From contig NZ_WHVL01000002.1 in assembly GCF_020622355.1 (NCBI RefSeq), positions 496,001 to 560,000 on the forward strand: 64,000 nt of DNA, read 5' to 3'. Both the position numbers and the translations under genes were made by a program. The notes beneath the pieces are model-generated. The model made no database searches. It was given only the letters and a program-made list of their open reading frames with translations, and was not told the origin of the DNA. The stretch is from Vreelandella malpeensis. Its GTDB lineage: Bacteria > Pseudomonadota > Gammaproteobacteria > Pseudomonadales > Halomonadaceae. This document shows, in pieces, positions 9,124 through 14,860 of the stretch; position 1 is the first letter of the stretch; the number at the start of each line of letters is the position of its first letter.

Positions 9124-9138
9124 GACTTGAAAGATCGA

Positions 9139-9167
9139 GGGCGCTACGTACGTAGCGCCCTTTTTCT
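9139..9167 (+). terminator. Rho-independent terminator after gldA
   Basis: A perfect 22-base palindrome at 9139-9160 (each arm GGGCGCTACGT) is followed by TTTTTCTT. It lies 15 bases after the gldA stop and upstream of the convergent FrnE-like gene end. Confidence 0.85.
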
Positions 9168-9201
9168 TGCCCGCTTGGCTCTTGCTGGAACTTACAGGGC
9201 A

Positions 9202-9855
9202 TCACCGACTGGCATTTTCCTCGGCCACCTGGCGTAGCGCATCGACCAGCACCTCGGCGGGCTGGGCGCCGGGAATCAGATAGCGCCCGTCGAGAATGAA
9301 GCCCGGCACCGCGTTCACGCCGGCGTCCATGAAGCGCTGCTGCGCCGCACGCACTTCTTCGGTGTACTGATCGGAGCGCGCGATGGCCTCGGCAGTGTCG
9401 CCATCAAGCCCCACCTCAACGGCCTTCTCGCGTAGCACTTCAGAGTCTGCCGGGTTCTTCGCCTCGCCGAAGTAGGCCTCGAACAGCGCCAGCTGCAGCG
9501 GCGTTTCCTGGTTTTGCGTAGCGGCCCAGGCCAGCACCCGGTGGGCGGCGAAGGTGTTGTTCGCCCGGCGCTCCAGCGCACCGCGAAAGTTCAAGCCAAG
9601 CTCCTCGGCCACCTTCATGATCTCGCGCTGAGACTCTTCCATCGCCGCCGCATCCTTGCCGTACTTGCGGCACAGATGCTCGAGAATCGGCTCACCTTCT
9701 GGCGGCATGTCCCGGTTGAGCTCGAAAGGCTGCCAGTGAAGTTCGACCTCGATCTCGCCCTTCAGGGTTTCCAGCGCCTGCTCCAGGCGGCAGTAGCCGA
9801 TGGCGCACCACGGGCAGGCGACATCGGAGACCAGGTCGATTCTGACGGTTTGCAT
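9202..9855 (-). CDS. DsbA-family oxidoreductase, FrnE-like
   Basis: This is a cytoplasmic thioredoxin-fold disulfide oxidoreductase of the FrnE/2-hydroxychromene isomerase-like DsbA group. The 217-residue protein has the redox motif CPWC near the N-terminus (SDVACPWCAIGY), a long helical insertion, and the cis-proline loop NAVPGFILDGRYLIPGAQ near the C-terminus. No signal peptide is visible. The ATG at 9855 follows AGGAG with an 8-base spacer. FrnE relatives are linked to oxidative-stress tolerance; nothing nearby defines a partner. The gene marks the left edge of the accessory hotspot. Confidence 0.9.
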   Translation of the reverse strand: MQTVRIDLVSDVACPWCAIGYCRLEQALETLKGEIEVELHWQPFELNRDMPPEGEPILEHLCRKYGKDAAAMEESQREIMKVAEELGLNFRGALERRANNTFAAHRVLAWAATQNQETPLQLALFEAYFGEAKNPADSEVLREKAVEVGLDGDTAEAIARSDQYTEEVRAAQQRFMDAGVNAVPGFILDGRYLIPGAQPAEVLVDALRQVAEENASR

Positions 9856-9940
9856 TTTGAATACTCCTGTAGGCGATCAAGCGTTGGGCTTCATGCTACT
9901 GCATGAAGCGCGTGACAGCAGCCATAACGAGGAGGCGACG

Positions 9941-10126
9941 ATGGAAAAGGCAACGGTATTCAAGGATAAGCTCGGTCAAACGGTACGCTTTTCTGAAGCC
10001 ATGGCGTTACCCGAGAACGTTACTCATGTCGAGGTAACCGCGTTGGGTCGCGCGCGTTTGATTATCCCAGCGGAAGAAGATGGGACAGCTGGTTCCATGG
10101 GCCAATTGTTACTGCAGACTTTATGA
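9941..10126 (+). CDS. VapB-like (AbrB/SpoVT fold) antitoxin, apparently without its toxin
   Basis: The 61-residue protein begins MEKATVFKDKLGQTVRFSEA and continues with LPENVTHVEV, then GRARLIIP. This is the swapped-hairpin AbrB-type pattern of VapB antitoxins, where a TVFxxxxxQxVRxP segment leads into a PxxVxxVEV strand. ATG 9941 follows GAGGAGG. The usual vapC would overlap this stop. Instead the overlapping ATG at 10123 opens a frame of only nine codons (MSEREQSLD), so no PIN-domain toxin is encoded here. The gene lies between frnE and an attC-like hairpin, in an accessory setting. Known VapB proteins autoregulate and neutralise VapC; whether this one still binds anything is unknown. Confidence 0.65.
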   Translation: MEKATVFKDKLGQTVRFSEAMALPENVTHVEVTALGRARLIIPAEEDGTAGSMGQLLLQTL

Positions 10127-10165
10127 GCGAACGTGAGCAGTCTCTAGATTAGAAAGCGCACGGTT

Positions 10166-10289
10166 TTGAGCTTAACGCTCGGCTCACCAGCGCCCAAACC
10201 GGAGAGGCTTTTGTGGTAAAGTGAAGCGCAGTGGAGCCCACAAAAGCAGCGTAGATTTGGGCGTCTGTGTGAAGCCGCTTGCTATATGC
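10166..10289 (-). repeat. attC-like imperfect inverted repeat (integron cassette recombination site candidate)
   Basis: Nested inverted repeats form one long bulged hairpin. GCTTTTGTGG (10207-10216) pairs with CCACAAAAGC (10238-10247), and CGCCCAAA (10191-10198) pairs with TTTGGGCG (10256-10263). GGCTCAC (10181-10187) pairs with GTGAAGCC (10269-10276) with one extra base on the right arm. The outer element GCTTAAC (10170-10176) fits the integron R-box RYYYAAC, or GTTAAGC = GTTRRRY on the minus strand. Boxes, 4-base spacers, an unpaired extra base and a total near 118 bases match attC architecture. The extra-base side favours minus orientation, which makes this the tail of the adjacent two-gene module. 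The other outer box (ATATAGC) is a poor match, so the call is tentative. Confidence 0.5.
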
Positions 10290-11225
10290 TTACTCGCCAA
10301 ACTTAAGAAACTCCATTAAACGAACAACCTCCCTTGGCGGTCTATTTAAAGGGGATACAGTTTTAATTGTGACTTTAACTTGACATTTTTTCCCGAGAAC
10401 ACTTTCGGTAGCTTTTACAAACTGCTCTACAGCTTCTTTTGTGGCGGAACCATAAAATAACTTCCCAGCATTATCAGCCAATTCAAATTTCCGGTGCTCA
10501 GGTAAAAAACCTACTAGAACACCCTCAATTTCTGTCACGGCTTCATCAATACTTGTAGCTTCTGCTCTAATTTTAGCTCGTTGTATTGATGGACCATCAA
10601 GGGTGAAGTCCAGTTCTTTTTCTACAATACGGATTGTGGCTTTGCTTGAATCTAAATTTGAAAAAAAATCACGTAGTGCGATTAATACTCTTGGCTCTAA
10701 CTCTTCCAATAAAGACTCAAATACGGCATCATCTTGGGCTGCTGAATCTCTAAGTAAAAGAGCAGCCTTATCGATAACATGTGATAACTCAGACGATTCT
10801 AGCTGCACTTGCTCGCTCATTTCATCAAGCACAAACCCGAACGAACCTCTCGCAAGACCTGTAACCATCAATTCTGAATTAGCCTTAAAGGGAATCCTTC
10901 CTCTCTCACCTAGATCGCCAACTTCACTATTAGCAAAAATTTTAGCGATTAAGTTTTGAAACTGTTCTAACGCAACGCCAGCAAATTCTGCAGCAATCCC
11001 TTTTGACCCAAGAACAGGCTGACCACCGAAAAATAGAGCAACACTCGCACTATTATCTGTTAATATTTTCTCTTTGAGCGTTTCTAACTTATTCGACAAC
11101 TCAGTAATTCGGTATTCAAGTTGCATTTCGCCAACGATATCTCCCGATTGGCGCGCACTAGAAAGCAATTCATTAAGTGTTGCAATTTCAGAAGACAGGC
11201 TATTGATACTTAGCTTCTTAGGCAT
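10290..11225 (-). CDS. Unrecognised 311-residue protein, partner of the DUF6932-like gene
   Basis: I do not recognise this family. The N-terminus (about residues 5-50) is a heptad-rich coiled coil. A first domain follows, with VALFFGGQPVLGSKGIAAEF, a long helix, and LMVTGLARGSFGFVLDE. A second beta-rich domain contains TLDGPSIQRAKIRAEA, GVLVGFLPEHRKFEL and GKLFYGSATKE. No signal peptide, membrane segment or catalytic motif is visible. The start at 11225 is set by GGGAGGAAGGTG directly before the ATG and by an 8-base overlap with the upstream gene, so the two are translationally coupled. Base composition is strikingly AT-rich against both flanks, which indicates recent transfer. The stop is only a few bases from the attC-like hairpin. 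A two-protein toxin-antitoxin or defence role is inference only. Confidence 0.75.
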   Translation of the reverse strand: MPKKLSINSLSSEIATLNELLSSARQSGDIVGEMQLEYRITELSNKLETLKEKILTDNSASVALFFGGQPVLGSKGIAAEFAGVALEQFQNLIAKIFANSEVGDLGERGRIPFKANSELMVTGLARGSFGFVLDEMSEQVQLESSELSHVIDKAALLLRDSAAQDDAVFESLLEELEPRVLIALRDFFSNLDSSKATIRIVEKELDFTLDGPSIQRAKIRAEATSIDEAVTEIEGVLVGFLPEHRKFELADNAGKLFYGSATKEAVEQFVKATESVLGKKCQVKVTIKTVSPLNRPPREVVRLMEFLKFGE

Positions 11226-11787
11226 CACCTTCCTCCCTTTCCAAAATTTCAAATGCGTTGTCATCCTCACATGCAATAGGTATTTCGACCATGCCCTTCC
11301 ATAGGTAGGAATCGCGTTGATGTGAAAATAACCCGAACCAATACCTAGTATTGCTGACAACGTGTATAGGGTGAGTATTCAAATCCACAAAATATGCATC
11401 ACATTGATATTGTGCCTTCGACTTGCTCGGAAGAAAAAGGTCAGTATTTCCAGTCACTATTCCTTGCCATTGATCTAAGTCATTAGTTGGTCGGAAAGCA
11501 AAAGTAACTAGATCAACATCAGCAGGTGGCCGACCGCGACTTATCTCTACGTTCTCTACAAAGCTACCATCAAGCCACTGGAAACCTTCTAAAATACCGA
11601 CTTTCCTAAGCTTTTTTCGATATTCTAGTAATCCCCGAAGTATAGCTCTCCTTTCAGGAGAATGAGCATAACGAAGAACAAATTCAGAAATTGTCGCTTT
11701 ATACGGAGCCATACCAGCGCGATCGGTTGGCCCTTGATCTGGAATAAATGGAGGCAAAACTCCTGATTGATTTAATTCTGGTATCAC
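11218..11787 (-). CDS. DUF6932-like protein with nucleotidyltransferase-type GS...DxD motif
   Basis: The 189-residue protein starts at a GTG (MIPELNQSGVLPPFIP). It contains WLDGSFVENV (G74-S75) followed 15 residues later by DVDLV (D90, D92). Gly-Ser with a downstream Asp-x-Asp is the signature of the minimal nucleotidyltransferase (MNT/Pol beta-like) fold. The N-terminal layout (LPPF, ATISEF, RRAILRGLLEYRKKL, then DGSF) recalls the DUF6932 family of putative nucleotidyltransferases. The tail ends in a charged stretch and overlaps the coiled-coil partner by 8 bases. The gene is AT-rich. A TATAAT on the same strand (11836-11841) and a perfect palindrome lie just upstream. MNT-type proteins often serve in toxin-antitoxin pairs, for example as AMP-transferring antitoxins; function here is unproven. 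Confidence 0.7.
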   Translation of the reverse strand: MIPELNQSGVLPPFIPDQGPTDRAGMAPYKATISEFVLRYAHSPERRAILRGLLEYRKKLRKVGILEGFQWLDGSFVENVEISRGRPPADVDLVTFAFRPTNDLDQWQGIVTGNTDLFLPSKSKAQYQCDAYFVDLNTHPIHVVSNTRYWFGLFSHQRDSYLWKGMVEIPIACEDDNAFEILEREEGDA

Positions 11788-11835
11788 TCTTCAATCTTCC
11801 TATTATCTCTCAGGTAGTCTGAACACATTACAGTG

Positions 11836-11841
11836 ATTATA
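11836..11841 (-). promoter_or_regulatory. Candidate -10 element of the two-gene AT-rich module
   Basis: The complement reads TATAAT, 48 bases upstream of the GTG start at 11787. The matching -35 position falls inside the left arm of the 50-bp palindrome and has no good consensus. The palindrome could therefore be an operator overlapping the promoter. Confidence 0.4.
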
Positions 11842-11848
11842 CAGTCGA

Positions 11849-11898
11849 CTACATAACCCATAATGAATGTGCTAGCACATTCATTATGGGTTATGTAG
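11849..11898. repeat. Perfect 50-bp palindrome at the edge of the AT-rich module
   Basis: Two 25-base arms with no loop and no mismatch meet at GCTAGC (centre between 11873 and 11874). The left arm begins CTACATAACCCATAATGAAT and the right arm ends GGGTTATGTAG. Pairing breaks at the next base on each side. It lies 61 bases upstream of the GTG start of the module and 187 bases from the end of the SMC operon. It could be a cruciform-forming operator, a bidirectional terminator or a recombination scar. The outermost GTTATGT on each strand recalls integron R boxes, but the lack of bulges argues against a functional attC. Confidence 0.9.
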
Positions 11899-12084
11899 CC
11901 ACCTTAATCGAATCTACCTCATTGAATTGGTTAAAAGCAAAGAAAATTTCGGCTATATATACAAGATTCGCGTGCCCGGTCTCTGTTCTTGCTCATTCAC
12001 TTGCTTACAGCATTGCCCCACGGCCATCCCCCTACGTAGCGGGCTCGTTGAGCCAACCACTCCAGCTCAGACACTAGTCGTACC
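11899..12084. other. Gene-free strip between the AT-rich module and the SMC operon
   Basis: Composition changes here from AT-rich (to about 11980) to GC-rich. No start codon with a ribosome site opens a credible gene. One frame reads RIYLIELVKSKENFGYIYKI before losing sense, which might be a remnant of a deleted gene. I see no tRNA, repeat or terminator. Confidence 0.4.
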
Positions 12085-12951
12085 TCACCCAAGCCTCACC
12101 TCCACCATCCCCCCCTCGAACCACTGCTGCCGAAGCCCGCGCTGCTTCTCCAGCAATACTAAATAAGGCGCCAGCGGGTGCTGCGGTTCCAGCGTCATAT
12201 GCAGTTGCCGCAACCGCCGCTGGAACGGGAGCTGTTCGGCGGGCTGGTGTAGCGGGGTGGCGTGCTCGGTGAGCCATTCGATCTCGGGGAGCAGCAGGTG
12301 GGTGGCGCCACTGTCGAGTGCCAGCGTGACGCCCTTGGCGTCGAAGTCGCCCAGGTACAGGTGCGGGCGGCGGGTCTTGCGCCAGGTGTCGGCGAGGTGG
12401 GCGAAGCCGCCGCCGTAGTGGCTGTCGCCCCGGTAGGCGATGAGCGGCTGGGCGAAGCCCTTGAGCGCGGGGATGTCGGGGTCGAAGGTGTAGAAGCTGT
12501 CCAGGTTTTCGACTTGAACGAGGGCGCCGAAGGCGGCCAGGGTCAGGTGTCTCAGGTCCACATCCAGAATGCTGCGCGGCTCCCGGCCCACCCCCTGCGT
12601 GGGCCGGGGCGGGGTGTTGAGCAGTACGCGCCAGGCGCGGGGGCCTTCGCGGGTGGCCTTGGCCTCCTCCACGCCCTCCTTCGCCTGGGCGGCGCTGGGC
12701 AGGCCGCTCAGCGCGCGGCCGAGCGGTGCCAAGTGGGCGCTTTCCAGCACCGAGTCGATCTGGGCCAACAGCGCGGCATCGAAGCGAAGCGCCTGGCTTC
12801 CCAGGCGCGGGCCCAGGTCGATGTCGTGTTCGCGGCACCAGGCCACCACGTCGCCCACCCACTGGCGCCGGGGGCGCTCCACGCTCGGCTGCTGGCGAAG
12901 CAGGCGCTGTACCTCGTTGAGCCCGGTGCGGGCGCGGCCGGTGAGGTTCAT
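12085..12951 (-). CDS. MksG/JetD-like Toprim nuclease subunit of the SMC defence operon
   Basis: The last gene of a four-gene coupled operon; its ATG overlaps the preceding stop (ATGA, 12948-12951). In the 288-residue protein a Toprim-type site is visible. There is an acidic strand VQVENLDSFYTF (E148), then YLGDFDAKG (D202 and D204), the pattern seen in the topoisomerase VI-A-like subunit of Wadjet/MksBEFG systems. There that subunit cuts plasmid DNA once the SMC motor has extruded it. The protein is shorter than typical JetD (roughly 400 residues), with a reduced N-terminal part. Assignment rests on motif, order and operon context. Confidence 0.7.
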   Translation of the reverse strand: MNLTGRARTGLNEVQRLLRQQPSVERPRRQWVGDVVAWCREHDIDLGPRLGSQALRFDAALLAQIDSVLESAHLAPLGRALSGLPSAAQAKEGVEEAKATREGPRAWRVLLNTPPRPTQGVGREPRSILDVDLRHLTLAAFGALVQVENLDSFYTFDPDIPALKGFAQPLIAYRGDSHYGGGFAHLADTWRKTRRPHLYLGDFDAKGVTLALDSGATHLLLPEIEWLTEHATPLHQPAEQLPFQRRLRQLHMTLEPQHPLAPYLVLLEKQRGLRQQWFEGGMVEVRLG

Positions 12952-14201
12952 GGCGCGGCCGCCAGTGTGAGCGCCACGTCGCGAATCAGGCGTACGTCAT
13001 TGTAGTCGCCGGCCTTCTCTTCTTCGGCCTGCAGGATGAAGGCGCGCTGTTCGCTGCGCGGCAGGCCCTGGTACTCGGCGATCACCTGGAAGAGCCAGAT
13101 CTCGTCGCTCCACTCATGCGGGCTCTCTTCCAGGTAGCGCAGCGCGCTGACCGGCGCCGAGCCGGCGGCGTCGACCACGTCGAGGTAGAAGGTTTCCACG
13201 TCCTCCTTCAGCGCCTGCTGGCGGGCGGCCACGGCGGCGTCTTCCCGGGCGTGGGCGGGGCTGGCGGCGGTGGCGGCCTGGGCCGGGCGGCGCGGGGCGG
13301 GAATGGCTTTGAACAGCGCGCCGAGCGCGTCCACGTCCTGGGCGCGGTCCAGCGCGGCGGCGCCGGCGATGGGCATGGCGGCGGCGCGGTTGAACAGCGC
13401 CGGCACCTCTCCGCGCCCGGTGTAGTGGCCCGGGGTGAAGTCCGGGCGTTCGCGCAGAAATGCGGCCATGCCGGCCACCAGGCGGCTGGGCGCCTGCATC
13501 TGGCGAAAGCGCGCCATCAGTTCGATCAGGCGGTGCTGCACCTCGCGCAGGCTGGTGTAGTGCTGGCTGGTCTGCTGCTGAAGCTGGCTGATGAGGATCT
13601 TGCGCAGGGTACCGTCGCTGCCGACCAGGTCGATCAGCTCCTTGAAGTCGACTAGCTCCAGGCCGTCGAGCAGGCGTACCACCTGTTTCTGGGCGCGGTC
13701 GTTCTCGCGCACCTTGTCGCTTAGCTGGCTGACGAAGCCGAAGTCGCTGTTGAGCCGCTGCCAGAGGCTGTCGATGGCATCGAAAAAGCGCCCGTTCATG
13801 TCGTCCACCGCCTGGCGCAGGCGGGTGAGCTGGCGCTCCTGGTGCCAATAGTCCGCCCGGCTGCTGGCCTCGCGGTAGCCGCCGACCAGGCTTCGAATCA
13901 GCTCCAGCGCCTCGGCCACGTCGGCGTTGACGTGGCGGCGGGCTTCATCCGCGGTCATCTCGGCGATCAGCTCGCGCACCTTGGGAGTCAGCTTGACGCC
14001 GCCCTGCTCGTCCGGGCGCCACAGGATGCGCGCGGCCAGAAGCTTGCGCAGTGCCTGGGTGCTGAGCTCACCAAGCGGCACCTCGTCTTCCACGTAGCCC
14101 TGCATCAGCGCCTCGGCGTGCTTGCCGAGCAGCGCCAGCCGCTCGACGCCCTGGGTCATCAGCCGGCTCTCCAGCGCCGGGGGCGTGGCGGGTTCGCTCA
14201 C
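12948..14201 (-). CDS. MksF/JetA-like kleisin subunit
   Basis: The kleisin of an MksBEF-type condensin bridges the SMC heads. The 417-residue protein is largely helical. It has an N-terminal winged-helix-like part (LGELSTQALRKLLAARILW), a central helical bundle including a conserved-looking block around residues 190-260, an alanine/proline-rich linker at about residues 285-330 and a C-terminal acidic helical part. I chose the GTG at 14201 because it overlaps the preceding stop as GTGA, like the other junctions in this operon. An ATG at 14159 is possible. Codons further upstream in frame lie inside the neighbouring gene. Sequence alone gives weak family identity; the order B-E-F-G supports it. 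Confidence 0.7.
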   Translation of the reverse strand: MSEPATPPALESRLMTQGVERLALLGKHAEALMQGYVEDEVPLGELSTQALRKLLAARILWRPDEQGGVKLTPKVRELIAEMTADEARRHVNADVAEALELIRSLVGGYREASSRADYWHQERQLTRLRQAVDDMNGRFFDAIDSLWQRLNSDFGFVSQLSDKVRENDRAQKQVVRLLDGLELVDFKELIDLVGSDGTLRKILISQLQQQTSQHYTSLREVQHRLIELMARFRQMQAPSRLVAGMAAFLRERPDFTPGHYTGRGEVPALFNRAAAMPIAGAAALDRAQDVDALGALFKAIPAPRRPAQAATAASPAHAREDAAVAARQQALKEDVETFYLDVVDAAGSAPVSALRYLEESPHEWSDEIWLFQVIAEYQGLPRSEQRAFILQAEEEKAGDYNDVRLIRDVALTLAAAP

Positions 14202-14860
14202 AGCAGCGTCTCCTGGGCGTCGGCGTCGTCCAGTACCGGCAGGCGCTCCTCGTCGCGGATAAAACGCACGATGTCGAGCAGGTACTCCACCTTGCCGGTC
14301 ACCAGATACACCTGGCGCTCGGCATGGGGCTGCAGCAGGTAGCCGTGCTCCTTCAGGCGCTTGAACACCTGCTTGAGCTGAGCGTCGAGCTGGTCGCTCT
14401 GGGAGCCGAAGAAGGTATCGCCGGCCACTCGTTCGATGCGCTCGCGAAGACTGGGGTTGTCTTCGCTCCTGGCCTGGAGCTCGCCGGGCTTGAGCACATC
14501 GCCCGGTGCCGGCACGCTGTCGCGACCCAGCGCTTCCTGTACCAGCTGCAGCCACTCCAGCAGCGGCAGCAGGCTGTGCACGGTGTCGCTGAGCTGGCGG
14601 GTGAGCTGTTCGCGGGCGGCGTCGTCCAGCTGGCGCCAGGCCAGAAAGTAGACGCTCTGGTCGTCGTTGGTGGCCAGGCGGCGGTTGAGCGGGCGAAGGT
14701 AGGCATCGAAAGCCTCGCGCAGGGCGTCATCTTGCAGCCGCTTGAAGGCGGCCTCGTCGCTCACCGCGCAGACGAACTCGCCGGCCAGCAGCCGCTCCAA
14801 CAGCGGGCCGTGGCTCAAGAGCGGGGTGTGGACGGGGCTTGTTTGAACGTCATCGCTCAT
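14198..14860 (-). CDS. MksE/JetB-like small SMC-complex subunit
   Basis: This 220-residue acidic protein matches MukE/MksE-type subunits in size and operon position. Those subunits form dimers that bind the kleisin and DNA. The C-terminal half reads as tandem winged-helix segments (LDAQLKQVFKRLKEHGYL, then HAERQVYLVTGKVEYLLDIV). It is coupled at both ends: its ATG overlaps the SMC stop (14857-14860) and its stop overlaps the kleisin start. No enzymatic motif is present, as expected. Domain identity is inferred mainly from context. Confidence 0.7.
   Translation of the reverse strand: MSDDVQTSPVHTPLLSHGPLLERLLAGEFVCAVSDEAAFKRLQDDALREAFDAYLRPLNRRLATNDDQSVYFLAWRQLDDAAREQLTRQLSDTVHSLLPLLEWLQLVQEALGRDSVPAPGDVLKPGELQARSEDNPSLRERIERVAGDTFFGSQSDQLDAQLKQVFKRLKEHGYLLQPHAERQVYLVTGKVEYLLDIVRFIRDEERLPVLDDADAQETLL

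Noticed and set aside
9139..9160. The 22-bp perfect palindrome after gldA as an operator or recombination site
   Set aside because: It is followed by a T-tract right after a gene end, so a terminator explains it.
9883..9889. GTTGGGC as the left end of an integron cassette carrying the vapB-like gene on the plus strand
   Set aside because: It fits GTTRRRY, and the 398 bases to 10281 would make a cassette. However, the extra-base asymmetry of the attC-like hairpin favours minus orientation and the sequence expected at the right boundary is poor. Seven bases of consensus match is weak evidence.
11886..12166. Small plus-strand frames between the palindrome and the SMC operon
   Set aside because: No ribosome site, start codons of TTG type or inside the palindrome, and the 3' parts run antisense to the MksG-like gene. 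At most a gene remnant.
14202..14555. A 118-residue extension of the kleisin-like protein
   Set aside because: It lies within the MksE-like gene and reads as Arg/Ala-rich nonsense. The GTG at 14201 with GTGA overlap explains the start.
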